From: Paraspadella gotoi
Taxonomy: Eukaryota > Chaetognatha
Direction: 5' to 3'
DNA length: 64,000 bases
NCBI GenBank assembly: GCA_051294375.1
Contig: CM119265.1
Span: 1-64,000 of the forward strand
Part shown: one piece after another, positions 37,143 through 48,000 of the stretch
How positions within the stretch are numbered: position 1 is the stretch's first letter
Layout of the letters: every line of letters begins with the position of its first letter
Translations under genes and position numbers: made by a program
The notes under the pieces: model-generated
What the model was told of the DNA's origin: nothing
Databases searched by the model: none
The model's input: the letters and a program-made list of their open reading frames with translations, nothing else

Positions 37143-40100
37143 TCACGTAATGTTTAATAGTAGGTGACGAAGAACTGAATTATAATTGGGTCGATCGGCG
37201 CCGTTTACAGTTTTGTAAGAGAAATTTCCAGGCGCCGGTTTAGAGAATCTCGTCTGAAGTGGGCGTGGCCGTACGACTTCTGATGGCGCTGATGTTGGCG
37301 CTGATTCGACTGACGGCGACGGAGGGGGCGCACCAAACGGAAGTGTTGGAGCTGGAGTCGCTTGCGGATCTTCATTTTGGTCGGAGTGATCGCCCGTTTC
37401 GACGAGTGGATTTGACGCTGGCGCTTCCACTTCCGGTGCGGCTTTTGCGCGCTGGAGGGTGCTCGGGAGTTCTATGACCTCTTCGTCGTCCTTATCGTCC
37501 TCATTGGCGTCGATAGACGGAGCCAATTGTGCTGAGGGATGCTGATAAAGTTGGTTCGACGTTCGAGTTGTTGCTCGAGTTACACGGGTAGTTGACTGAG
37601 GCTGTCGGGTTCGAGGACCCGGTCGACGACCCGGAGGAGGCGGCGAGGGAGGAGGAGATGGTTGAGATAGACGTTCTTCGTCGTCTTCGTCTCTCCAGAC
37701 TGTCGCCGGTTTGATTCTGGCTATAGCAACCGTCTCGACGCCTCGACCAGGGATCTCGACTCGAAAGTTTAGATTGTCGCGAGAAATGACGCGAAATGGG
37801 CCCTGGTAAGGCGCTGTGAGAGGCGGCTTGACGCCGGGACGTTGAATAAAGACGTGAGTAGCGTCAGCGAGCGAGTTAGGAAGATAAACGTTTGGCGAGC
37901 GATGTGTCGACGTTTCGATAGGTTGCAGTCGCTCGACTTCGACGCGCAAATTGTTTCTGAGGATGCGGCGTTGATGTTGCAGCTGGTCGTCGTTTGGAGC
38001 TGGAGGAAGAAGATCGCCAGGAACTGTTAGGCCTTCTCCGAAGACCAAATCGGATGGAGAGGCGCCAATGTCGGGTTTTATCGTCGTCCGTATGGCGAGC
38101 AGGGCTGCAGGGAGACGCCAGAACCACTGGTGGGGATCCTCAGTCGCGAGGGCGATTAGCGCCTCCTTGAGTCGACGATGAAATCGTTCCACAAGCCCGT
38201 TAGCTTGTGGATGATAAGCTGCGGTTTGGTGATGATGGATGCCCCATGTTTGCGCTAGCTGAGTCCAGATTGACGAATTGAATTGGGCGCCTCTGTCCGT
38301 GGTGATATCTGAGGGGACTCCAAAGGTAGAGACCCAGCCGTGGACGAGGGTGTCGATAACTGTCGTCGAGGCCATATCCTTCATAGGTAACGCTGTAGGC
38401 CATCTGGTAAAACGGTCCACGACTGTCAGTAGATAGCCGAAGCCGTTTGACGTCGGCATAATTGTTATATCGACGTTTATGTGCTGGAAGCGCTTAGCGG
38501 GGACGTTGAACTCGCCGATGTTCGGAGTAATGTGGCGAGTCACCTTCGCCTGCTGGCAAGGAAGGCATTCTCTGGCCCAACGTGTCGTATCGGCGCGTAT
38601 TGATGGCCAGACGAATTTTGAGCAGATTGTCTCTCTTGTCCTTGCCACGCCGGGATGGCCAAGGCCGTGGACGGCGTCGAAAATTCGGCGGCGCCATGAT
38701 TCCGGCACAAAGGGGCGGGCAGGGCCGTTGGATACGTCGACGAGTAGGGTTTGATCACCTAGCTTGACTTTCCTGAAGCTTAAGCCCGTCCTGGCGTCCT
38801 TGGAGAGGCGTTGATAATCCTTGTCGAGGATTTGGTGGCGGGCCATCTCTTCTAGGTCAACTCCTTCTTGGCCTATCGCGTTGATCGTGCCGATGAGGTC
38901 TTCGACTTTTTCGTCGGAGACAGGTTTGTCGACAGAGGCGATTGCAGGTGGAGGATTGGGCCTAGAGAGGGCGTCGGCCACTACGTTGGCCTTGCCGCGC
39001 ACGTGTCGTATGTCGGTCGTGAATTCGGAGATCACGGATAACTGGAAGTTATGACGAGTAGTTTGCGGCTCTGATCGCTTGTGGAGAGCATGGATAAGTG
39101 ATTGATGGTCGGTGTATAGTGTAAAAGTGCGACCCTCCAGCCAATGTCGGAAATGGCGCACCGCTCTGAAGGCGCCATATAATTCCCGGTCAAACGGGGG
39201 CCATCTTCTCTGGGCGTCGTCTAATTTGGCCGAAAAGAAGGCTAACGGTTCCCAACCGTCGCCGCTGCGCTGCTCGAGGACGNNNNNNNNNNCGATGTCG
39301 GAGGCGTCAGTTGTGAGAGAGAGCTGGGCGTTGGTGCGAGGGTGGCGGAGTAAAGCGGCGTTTGCCAAGGCTTCCTTTACCGCGTTGAAAGCTGTCGTGC
39401 AAGCTTCTGTCCAGACTAATTGTTTGGGCTTGCCGGCCAACGCGTCGTAGAGGGCGGCGGCATGGTGGGCGGCCTTGGGAAGGAAACGGCGATAATAGTT
39501 AACCATTCCCAAGAACCGTTGGAGCTCCTTGATCGTTGTCGGAGGATTCGTAGCGCGGATTGCGTCGACCTTCTTGGGGAGAGGTTTGACGCCTGACGCG
39601 TCCACCAAATATCCAAGGAACTCCAGTGACTTTTTCCCAAGCTCACACTTTTTCCTGTTGACGACTAAGCCGTTGGTAGCGAGGGCCTTGAAAACTTGTT
39701 CCAAGTCATGGACGTGCTGTTCTTCGTCTTCACTGGCGACGAGGATGTCGTCCAAGTACACATAGGTATGAGGGACGTCGCCGAGGATCTCGTCCATCNN
39801 NNNNNNNNAGTCTTGTCCGGCGTTTTTAAGGCCGAACGGTGTTCTGAGGAAAACGAACAAGCCGAAGGGTGTGATCACGGCCGTTTTGACGACGTCCTCG
39901 TCCGCCACAGGGATCTGGTGATATCCCTTCAATAAGTCGACTTTGGAGAAGATTTTCTTTCCGGAGAGTTGAGCGTTGAAGTCGGCTAATAACTTCACCG
40001 GATACTTGTCATCTTTTGTCATCGAGTTGAGGCGTCGAAAGTCGCCACAAACTCTCCAACCTCCGTCTGACTTAGGAACACACAAGATGGGTGACGACCA

Positions 40101-40742
40101 GGCGCTCTTGNNNNNNNNNNCGATGCCAAGCGCCACCATCTTCTCAAGTTCAGCTTTGGCGACTGCCAGCTTCTCTGGATCGAGGCGCCGGGCTCGTGCT
40201 TGGCATGGGCGGCCCTCTGTAGGGATATGGTGCCGTACCCCATGCTTGGGCTCTTTCAGCTCAAAGCTTGGCTTGGATAGTGACGGATACTTGTCGAGAA
40301 GTTGATAGAAAACATTTTCTTTCTGGTCGACAAAGTTGACGTGGGATGGAGCTGTGCCGCGGGAGACTGCACACGGAATAGTCGAGTAGTCCTTCAGATC
40401 CAACAGTATACCATCGCGGTGGTTCGGGGCGAGATAAAATTCCGCGAGGAAGTCGGCACCAAGAATATTTTGTGTTACATCAGCTATTAACACGTCGAAG
40501 GGAAATATTCTTGGGCCGAGTGTAATGCGTCGATGGGCTATACCGTAGCATGCTATAGGACTACCGTTTGCTGCTTGTAGTTGTGCGCCAGTCGGACCCG
40601 CCGCTCGTTGCTCCGGCGTCGGTGGGATGAGCGAGAGCAAAGCTCCGCCATCCACTAGCCAGTGACGACCGTCGCTGGCGTCGGTGACGTGAAGGAGGAA
40701 TGAGTCGGGTGAGTCGTCGTTTGCGCGGGGCACCGCGTTCAC
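37143..40742 (-). CDS. pol: Pol polyprotein of II-4
   Basis: Intact 1199-residue Pol apart from four in-frame 10-N masks. Protease [31 protein letters not shown] and [11 protein letters not shown]; RNase H LYTDHQSL and VADALSRP; integrase H-x3-H, CLPCQQAK finger, TTDRGAQF, GLVERFHRR; GPY/F module; Pro/Asp/Glu-rich tail; terminal RFSKPAPGNFSYK and RPNYNSVLRHLL. Closest to II-1. Confidence 0.94.
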   Translation of the reverse strand: MNAVPRANDDSPDSFLLHVTDASDGRHWLVDGGALLSLIPPTPEQRAAGPTGAQLQAANGSPIACYGIAHRRITLGPRIFPFDVLIADVTQNILGADFLAEFYLAPNHRDGILLDLKDYSTIPCAVSRGTAPSHVNFVDQKENVFYQLLDKYPSLSKPSFELKEPKHGVRHHIPTEGRPCQARARRLDPEKLAVAKAELEKMVALGIXXXXKSAWSSPILCVPKSDGGWRVCGDFRRLNSMTKDDKYPVKLLADFNAQLSGKKIFSKVDLLKGYHQIPVADEDVVKTAVITPFGLFVFLRTPFGLKNAGQDXXXXMDEILGDVPHTYVYLDDILVASEDEEQHVHDLEQVFKALATNGLVVNRKKCELGKKSLEFLGYLVDASGVKPLPKKVDAIRATNPPTTIKELQRFLGMVNYYRRFLPKAAHHAAALYDALAGKPKQLVWTEACTTAFNAVKEALANAALLRHPRTNAQLSLTTDASDIXXXXVLEQRSGDGWEPLAFFSAKLDDAQRRWPPFDRELYGAFRAVRHFRHWLEGRTFTLYTDHQSLIHALHKRSEPQTTRHNFQLSVISEFTTDIRHVRGKANVVADALSRPNPPPAIASVDKPVSDEKVEDLIGTINAIGQEGVDLEEMARHQILDKDYQRLSKDARTGLSFRKVKLGDQTLLVDVSNGPARPFVPESWRRRIFDAVHGLGHPGVARTRETICSKFVWPSIRADTTRWARECLPCQQAKVTRHITPNIGEFNVPAKRFQHINVDITIMPTSNGFGYLLTVVDRFTRWPTALPMKDMASTTVIDTLVHGWVSTFGVPSDITTDRGAQFNSSIWTQLAQTWGIHHHQTAAYHPQANGLVERFHRRLKEALIALATEDPHQWFWRLPAALLAIRTTIKPDIGASPSDLVFGEGLTVPGDLLPPAPNDDQLQHQRRILRNNLRVEVERLQPIETSTHRSPNVYLPNSLADATHVFIQRPGVKPPLTAPYQGPFRVISRDNLNFRVEIPGRGVETVAIARIKPATVWRDEDDEERLSQPSPPPSPPPPGRRPGPRTRQPQSTTRVTRATTRTSNQLYQHPSAQLAPSIDANEDDKDDEEVIELPSTLQRAKAAPEVEAPASNPLVETGDHSDQNEDPQATPAPTLPFGAPPPSPSVESAPTSAPSEVVRPRPLQTRFSKPAPGNFSYKTVNGADRPNYNSVLRHLLLNIT

Positions 40743-40769
40743 CTGCGCGGGCCCGCTGCTCCGTTTCCC
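40725..40769 (-). promoter_or_regulatory. -1 frameshift signal of II-4
   Basis: G GGA AAC (40769-40763 in element sense) and a hairpin with GCGGG/CCCGC and CCGCG/CGCGG stems around CAGGTGAA. Confidence 0.83.
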
Positions 40770-41863
40770 GACTTAGAGTCGCGTTTTTCCATGAATTCGC
40801 TTCGGCGGGCGCAGCCGCGCTCGCACTTGAATGCAGAGTCGCCAAACTTCAGATGGTAGCGACATATTTGCTTGAGTTTCTGGTTAGGCGGGCGGGAGCT
40901 TGTCGACGAGCTGTTTGGCGGTCTGGAGCTGCTCGAGGCTGGCTTCGTCGCGTTGGAGCGCCAATTTCCGGTTGAAGGGCGGCTCCGGTCGCGGCGCTGG
41001 CCTCCTATGGCGTTGATCTCCGCCTCGCCGTCGCTGTCGCTTCCGTCGTCGTCGACAAACTGATTGAGAGTCGCTGCGTTGATTGTTGAAGATGGAGCGG
41101 CGAGGCGAGGGCGTCCATCCTGATCGAAGAACTTGTCAGCTTCATCTGCAAGCTCTGCTGCAGTGAGAGTGTCGACTCTCCCTTCTAAAGAGCGTTGGAC
41201 CTCGATCGGGAGGCCTCTAATAATTGTCTCCTTCTTGAGATCATCGATAGTAACTGACTTTATTTTGTCCTCCAAACGCGCGAGGTGCTGTGATGGTCTG
41301 AGGCCGTCGCGGCCAAAACCGTCGAGCAGGACGGCTGCCTGTTGACGGGGAGTAGTTCCATACTCTTTTTTCAAGTAGAGAACGAATTCGTTCCAGCGTC
41401 TCTCGGATTGTTCGCCATATAGAAAGGCGTTGACGCGCGGGTTGAGGTTGACGTCTATCTTAGACTCTAGGTGAGCAAATTTCTCTTTAGCGTCATGAAT
41501 ATTAGATCTAACGTACGCTGCCTCTACTCGGCGGAGCCAAACGTCAATGTTTTTAGGATCGAAAGCGGGCAACTCGGGTTTCCTCTTTTTCTCCAGAGCG
41601 GCCAAAGCAGTAGCGAGGGCGGTCCGGAGCGCTTCCGTTTCGCCGAGAGCGGCGGCGGCCATGTTGTCGCCTTCGGCGTCGGCGAAGACCTCTGGTTCTG
41701 TTGACGTTGGCGGGTAGTTAAATACTGGCGCCGCGAGGGCGCCTACGAGATTGGATGGCGAGTTTTCGCGAGAGTTTCGACCGCGGCCGAATCCAGCGGG
41801 CACGTTGAGGCTTGCTTGTTGGCGCTGTCGAACAGTTTGTCTCGTTTCGCGAGAGTCGCTCAT
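40739..41863 (-). CDS. gag: Gag of II-4
   Basis: 374-residue intact Gag with VPAGFGRGRNSRE near the N-terminus, capsid region and CHCC finger ICRYHLKFGDSAFKCERGC. The end GPRR-TGA overlaps pol. Confidence 0.94.
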   Translation of the reverse strand: MSDSRETRQTVRQRQQASLNVPAGFGRGRNSRENSPSNLVGALAAPVFNYPPTSTEPEVFADAEGDNMAAAALGETEALRTALATALAALEKKRKPELPAFDPKNIDVWLRRVEAAYVRSNIHDAKEKFAHLESKIDVNLNPRVNAFLYGEQSERRWNEFVLYLKKEYGTTPRQQAAVLLDGFGRDGLRPSQHLARLEDKIKSVTIDDLKKETIIRGLPIEVQRSLEGRVDTLTAAELADEADKFFDQDGRPRLAAPSSTINAATLNQFVDDDGSDSDGEAEINAIGGQRRDRSRPSTGNWRSNATKPASSSSRPPNSSSTSSRPPNQKLKQICRYHLKFGDSAFKCERGCARRSEFMEKRDSKSGNGAAGPRR

Positions 41864-41919
41864 TGACGTGGTTAATTATCAGAAGGTTGGAAGGGTAGTC
41901 CGACGTCGCGGATCACCAA
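41864..41919 (-). other. Leader and primer-binding site of II-4
   Basis: 56 nt. In element sense it begins TTGGTGATCCGCGACGTCGG, identical in this part to II-1 and close to a tRNA-Trp complement. Confidence 0.7.
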
Positions 41920-41959
41920 TGTAGATGGCGGAATCAACTCACTTTGTTGACGCGAAGTC
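41920..41959 (-). repeat. Start of the 5' LTR of II-4
   Basis: First 40 bp (TGTAGATGGCGGAATC onwards) before a 100-N gap; the rest of the LTR is missing. Confidence 0.9.
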
Positions 41960-42059
41960 NNNNNNNNNNNNNNNNNNNNNNNNNNNNNNNNNNNNNNNNN
42001 NNNNNNNNNNNNNNNNNNNNNNNNNNNNNNNNNNNNNNNNNNNNNNNNNNNNNNNNNNN
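41960..42059. other. 100-N assembly gap
   Basis: Scaffold gap joining the II-4 LTR to the middle of an RT gene on the other strand. Adjacency is not evidence of a biological junction. Confidence 0.95.
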
Positions 42060-42683
42060 AAAAGACGGCGGTTATTACACCGTTCGGGCTTTACGTGTTT
42101 CCCCGGTGCCCATTTGGGCTCAAGAATGCCGGGCAGGATTTCCAGAGGCTAATGGACGAGATCCTGGGCGAAATCCCACACACGTTTGTCTATCTGGACG
42201 ATATCCTCGTCGCCTCGTCGTCGCCAGAAGAACACTACCAGGNNNNNNNNNNAGTCTTCAAGGCGCTGGACGCCAACGGCCTGGTAGTGAACACGAAGAA
42301 ATGTCTACTAGGGAAATCGCTGGAGTTCCTTGGTTTCTTGGTAGATAAAAACGGCGTTCGACCCCTTCCTCAACGCGTCCAGACTCTCCAGGAAACGACA
42401 CGCCCAACGACCATCAAGGAACTCCAGCGGTTCCTAGGCATGGTCAACTACTATAGGCGCTTCATCCCGAGAGTTGCCCATAGATGTGCGCCACTCTACG
42501 ACGCGCTCAGCGGCAAACCGAAGACGTTAAACTGGACGAGCGACTGTGATCGAGCTTTCGAAGCAATTAAAGAAGGCCTAGTCCAAGCGGCGTTGCTTCA
42601 TCACCCCAGAACCGGAGCTCAGTTGTGCGTGACCACCGATGCGTCAGATCAAGCCGTCGGCGCCGTCCTTGAGCAGCGCGGCC
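42060..42683 (+). pseudogene. pol: Pol fragment of I-4 (RT to RNase H), clean copy
   Basis: RT motifs [11 protein letters not shown] and PTTIKELQRFLGMVNYYRRF through TTDASDQAVGAVLEQRG. It begins at the sequence AAAAGACGGCGGTTA, which is also where I-7 stops at 60765. The stretch is repeated, with errors, at about 42950-43565. Probably a contig end that was not merged, not a separate gene. Confidence 0.8.
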
Positions 42684-42708
42684 NNNNNNNNNNNNNNNNN
42701 NNNNNNNN
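42684..42708. other. 25-N assembly gap
   Basis: Separates the clean RT fragment from an error-rich copy of the same region. Confidence 0.95.
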
Positions 42709-45700
42709 CAGGTCGGCTCAACCCTCCACGTCGTCTCAAAACCGGCATGGGGAGGTGGCTTCTGTTTGCGGAGACTACCAGCGCGCCCTTGAACTCCCAC
42801 AAACACCATCGACGACAAGTACTCCGGTTAAACTTCATTAACAGACTTTAACTCACAACTCGACGGCGAATCGACGATTTATGTCGACAAATCGATCTTC
42901 TGAAAGTTATCATCAAAGATACCTATAAAATCCTGATGAACGTGAAAAAAGACGGCGGTTATTACACCGTTCGGGCTATTAGTGTTTCCCGGTGCCCATT
43001 TGGCTCAAGAATGCCGGCAGGATCCAGAGGCTAATGGACGAGATCCTGGGCGAAATCCCACACACGTTTGTCTATCTGGACGATATCCTCGTCGCCTCGT
43101 CGTCGCCAGAAGAACACTACCAGGACTTGGAGCACGAGTCCTTCAAGGCGCTGCGACGCCAACGGCCTGGTAGTGAACACGAAGAAAATGTTCTACTAGG
43201 GAAATCGCTGGAGTTCCTTGTTTCTTGGTAGAAAAAAACGGCTTCGACCCCTTCCTCAACGCGTCCAGACTCTCCAGAAACGACACGCCCAACGACCATC
43301 AAGGAACTCCAGCGCGTTCCTAGGCATGGTCAACTACTATAGGCGCTTCATCCCGAGAGTTGCCCATAGATGTGCGGCCACTCTACGACGCGCTCAGCGG
43401 CAAACCGAAGACGTTAAACTGACGAGCGACTGTGATCGAGCTTTCGAAGCAATTAAAGAAGGCCTAGTCCAAGCGGCGTTGCTCATCACCCAGAACCGAG
43501 CTCAGTTGTGCGTGACCACCGATGCGTCAGATCAAGCCGTCGGCGCCGTCCTTGAGCAGCGCGGCCCGAAAGGCTGGAGCCGCTCGCTTTTTTTCAACAC
43601 CAACAAAATTGGCAAAAAATCAGCGATTGTGGCCACCATTCGATAAAGAGCTTTTCGGCGCTTTCAAGGCCGTCAGGCACTTCCGGCACTGGATAGAAGG
43701 CCGCTCGTTCACATTGTATACAGATCACCAGAGTCTAGTGGCTGCAATAAAGAAGAAATCTGAGCCACAAACCATGCGCCAATCCTATCAGTTGTCAGTC
43801 ATTTCAGAATTCACAACTGATGTGAGATATCTGCAAGGCAAGGCGAACGTGGTCGCCGNNNNNNNNNNGCGGCCCAACGCCCTCCCCACAACGTCGACAA
43901 CGCCAGACTCAGCGCCAACGCCAAGCGAAAAAGTCGACATCGCCATGGTAACGCCATCGACAACGCCTTCGACGTCAAACGAAAACATGCCTGCGTCATC
44001 AAGCTCGACAGCGCCAGCAATAAACGATTCTACGCCTAAAGCGTCAACATCCTCAAGCGGATACGAAATTGAGGAGAGAGGAATTAAAAAGAATCGGCTG
44101 GAAGACGCTCAAGTATTGATCGCCTCGTTAACCGAATTCGAAATAAACTTTGAGCAAATGGCGCAGGAGCAGGTCCTCGACCCCGATTATCAGAAGATCG
44201 CGGCCGACGCGAGATCTGGATTGACATTTCGAAAAATTAAGGTCGGCGAGCATGATCTCCTCGTCGACATCTCCAACGGCCCGGCGCGCCCCTTCGTCCC
44301 GGCGTCATGGCGCCGGCGAGTCTTCAACGTAATTCATGGGCTCGGCCACCCAGGCGTCGAGGCCACGCGCAAGGCAGTGGCGGCCAAATTCGTCTGGACG
44401 TCGATGCGTCAGGATGTAACAAAGTGGTCACGTGACTGCTTAGACTGTCAACGCGCCAAAATTACTCGACACGTCGTTCCCGAGATCGGCGAGTTCAAAG
44501 TGCCGCCACAGAGATTTCAACACCTCAACGTGGACTTAGTGAAAATGCCAGCGTCAAATGGATTCTCTCATTTACTCACAATAGTAGATAGATTCTCGAG
44601 ATGGCCGTCAGCCATCCCAATAAAGGATACGCTCACTTCTACTATTATCGACGCTTTCAGTCACGAATGGATTAGTGTGTTCGGTACTCCAACAATAATT
44701 ACTACCGACAGAGGAACACAGTTCAATTCTGCTCTATGGCGTCAACTCACCAGAACATGGGGAATAAAGCACCAGATGACGACCTCATATCATCCCCAGG
44801 CCAATGGCCTGGTGGAAAGATTCCACAGGCGATTGAAGGAGTCACTAATCGCCCTCGCTCGAGAAAACAAGGAGAAATGGTTTTGGAAGCTTCCTATGAC
44901 AATGTTAGCCATTCGAACAACCATAAAGGAAGATATTGGCGCCTCTGCCGCCGATATGGTCTTCGGCGAAGGCATCAGAGTCCCCGGTGGGATCCTCGAC
45001 GACCCACAAAACGACGACGCCGCCTTACAGCGCCAGCGAAAAAACCAGTTAGCCAAACTTCGCGTCGAAGTAGCGAGGCTTCAACCGATTCCAACATCTG
45101 CCCATCAACAACCTTCGATCCACATCCCGAGCAACCTCCAGACGGCTCAATACGTCTTCGTGAAACGGGCGGGCGTCAATCCTCCTCTAGTTCCACCTTA
45201 TGAGGGGCCTTACAAGGTAATCAATCGAAATGGATTGAATATTACTATTGACATTCCCAGCACAGGACGCGAGACCGTCAACATCGCACGAGTAAAACCG
45301 GCGTGGGTCAGCGACGAGGCGCTGGAGGTGGACCAGGACCACCCACAGCGCCGCCCAGCAGGTCGACGACCAGGTCCAAGAACGAGAACGCCAGCACCAA
45401 CGTCACGAGTCACGCGATCGAATATTCAACGAGCTGCATCGCCAGATCCGGTTTCTACTCCTCCTCCTCCTCCNNNNNNNNNNCCTCCTCCTTTCCCCAC
45501 CTCCTCCCCGACCTCACCCAATCTACCTCACCTTCCCCCCGACCCACAACCAACACCTTTACGTTTTTTCTCAACGCCTTCCCATTCTCCCGAGCNNNNN
45601 NNNNNGACGAGTCCAGCGTCAAAGAAACAAAAGGCGGAGAACAACAACAACAACGGAGAAAAAAGAGAAAATGAGCCAAATATCGAACGTTTCTCTAGAC

Positions 45701-45837
45701 CAACCTCCAGCGACTTCTCAAGAAGATGTCCAGGCAATCCAAAGCCTACTTACTCCGTTGTGTTGAAAGAAATGTTGAGAAGACAAAATATTCACAACAA
45801 CAACAACGAAAAAAGCAAAAACCCCCCTGCGACCTAA
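42709..45837 (+). pseudogene. pol: Pol of I-4 (RT to C-terminus; 5' part error-rich)
   Basis: The first 0.9 kb is an indel-riddled RT/RNase H region; from about 43600 the frame is clean to the stop at 45837. It contains LYTDHQSL, a Thr/Ser/Pro-rich linker (about 43869-44080), integrase H-x3-H and CLDCQRAK finger, TTDRGTQF, GLVERFHRR, GPY/F module, Pro-rich tail, poly-Asn stretch and the end ERFSRPTSSDFS plus KPTYSVVLKEMLRR. Same subfamily as I-7 judged by LTR and flanking sequence. The disruption may be an assembly effect only. Confidence 0.85.
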
Positions 45838-45901
45838 CTGACAATCGGAGCGTCTTCTCCCAGGCGTCCACGGTCTTCCTCCCGTTAGCTCCGATTGCCA
45901 G
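45838..45901 (+). other. 3'-UTR hairpin of I-4
   Basis: CTGACAATCGGAGC and GCTCCGATTGCCAG, as in I-3, around a loop with TCTTCCTCCCG. Confidence 0.65.
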
Positions 45902-46181
45902 TACTATAAATTGTACAGAATTTTACAAATTTTATCATTATTTTAGAGATTTGTCGATTTTGATGATTGTTATGGAATTTTTGTATTGTTATGGAAAGGC
46001 GAAGTGGCGATGAAATATTTTACATGTTTACACCGGTCATTTAGACCAACTTTTATATTCGTTGTATATAAATCTATATATTTTTGAATAATTATTATCA
46101 ACACTCAATTCAAACATTCAGATGGACGACAACTAATTTTGTTTTCAATATGTAATTACCCATATTTACAACAGGGGGGCA
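45902..46181 (+). other. 3' UTR and polypurine tract of I-4
   Basis: AT-rich, with the conserved CAGATGGACGACAAC block and AGGGGGG at 46173-46179. Confidence 0.72.
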
Positions 46182-46881
46182 TGCGGCCACCTGAGACGAT
46201 TAATTTCGATTAAGAAATAATGATAATCATTCCAAAGCAGGATTCGAACCGACGAACTCAGGCCTGGGACGCTGGGACTAAAGCCAGTCAGCCAACCAGG
46301 GGGCCTTGAGTCTGAGATGATTTAATCTATTGAAATAGCTTTAACATCGATTCGAAATCTTTTGTTTTCATTTTGAATCACTAGTTTAATCACCAATCAC
46401 TAGAGGGCTTACCGCCAATTCAAAATGATTTATTCAACTGACTGTTTTTCTTTAAGAATTGATTTGTTTCTGTTTTTCACTCTGGTTTTGAACTCAAAAT
46501 AAAAACGTCGATCTTTCACATTAAAAATACTTGTTTTTATTCTTCTCTTAATGTAATAAGTCTACATTTGCCAAAGAGAAAACGTTTGATGTTAAAACTC
46601 AATCAATTGATCTCGATTTATTTATAATGAATTAATCTTCAAATATAATTAATTCAACTTTGATTTAAACTCATCGATTCGATTCAATCTCATCTCAAAT
46701 GATTTAATCTCGTTAAATAAATAACAAATCGAAAACAATCAACTTCGAATAACTGTGACTCGTTTTCCCTGCCCGGTAACCACATCTGTACTGAAGTAGA
46801 TGTCCTCACGCGGTTAGTCACTTGTCACGTCCTTGTCACGCTCTGTGTCACGCTGTGGCGAGACCCCGATGTCGTGCCACA
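46182..46881 (+). repeat. 3' LTR of I-4
   Basis: 700-bp LTR from TGCGGCCACC to GTGCCACA, nearly identical to the I-7 LTR (57895-58601). The antisense tRNA-like module at about 46234-46308 has a perfect B-box GGTTCGAATCC and A-box-like TGGCTGACTGG. Right junction CCACA|GGGTTA. Confidence 0.93.
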
Positions 46882-46908
46882 GGGTTAGGGTTAGGGTTAG
46901 GGTTAGGG

Positions 46909-46941
<33 letters not shown>

Positions 46942-47049
46942 GGGGTTAGGGTTAGGGTTTAGGGCTGTTAGGTTAGGGTTAGGGTTAGGGTAGTTAGAGG
47001 TTAGGGTTAGGGTTAGGGTTAGGGTTAGGGTTAGGGTTAGGGTTAGGGT
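46882..47049 (+). repeat. Telomeric tract between I-4 and I-5
   Basis: About 168 bp of GGGTTA repeats with some irregular units. Confidence 0.97.
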
Positions 47050-47772
47050 TGCGGCCACCTGAAATAATTAATCCGATGAAGAATTAATTAACCCTGAAAC
47101 AGGATTCCGATCCGCCGATCTCAGGCCTGGGACGTCTAGAGTCAGAGCTCTGAACCAACCAGGAGGCATGAATCGTCGATCCCTTAACTCAGATCTTATA
47201 GCTTTAAAACGACCTCGAAATCTTTTGTTTTCCAAAAACAAACCGTTTTGTTTTAATCAGAAAACGCTAGAGGGTTTTTACCGCGATCAAACAGATTGTT
47301 TCAGTTGACTGTTTTCTTTATCGATTGTTTTCTCTGAGTAAATCAGTCTGGTTATCTTGCTCAAAAATAAATGTTCATTCTAACATTAAAACAAACGTTT
47401 TTACTTACTCTCTCAATGTAGCCAAGTACATTAAATAAAGAGAAAAAACTTTTAATGTTTTCAACTTCATCAAACGATTTTTATTTCTTCACAAAATTGA
47501 TTTACTCATCAACGAATTAATCTAATCTCATTCGAATTAAGATAATCTCACTGGAATTAATTTAATCTCATTCGAATCAATTAAAACTCGAAATGTAAAC
47601 AATCTTTTTGTGAAACAAAAAAATTCGAAGTCACGTGACTTGCTTCCCTGCCGCCAGTCTCTTCTGATGAATTTCCGTTGACGGCTTGAGCCCAACGGCG
47701 TCACTCCCGCCCCGTTGCCACGTTCACGAGTCACGCTGGTGGCGTAAAACAACAAACGCCGCCGTTGCCACA
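47050..47772 (+). repeat. 5' LTR of I-5
   Basis: LTR of the I-3 subfamily with scattered single-base insertions; starts TGCGGCCACC after GGGT and ends TTGCCACA. Antisense tRNA-like module at about 47096-47168. Confidence 0.9.
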
Positions 47773-48000
47773 CATGGTGAAAACCGAACGTTGAATAAGA
47801 CCAACCTTCACACAGGGGATCAGGCCAACTAGATTCCCCCGGGTAAGATTGGGAGTGAATATTGGAATTAAGCTTATTCCCAATCCGCTCACGCTTTGTA
47901 TATCTTTTGTTTGGAATCGCTTACTCCGGGAACGACTTCATCGACGGCGACATCGCGCTGGTAACGAGCTGACGCCGCCGACAACGCCATCTCAAGGTCA
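47773..48000 (+). other. Leader of I-5
   Basis: PBS TGGTGAAAACCGAACG from 47775, then GGTAAGATTGGG and the TCCCAATC hairpin arm as in I-3, with a few indels. Confidence 0.65.
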
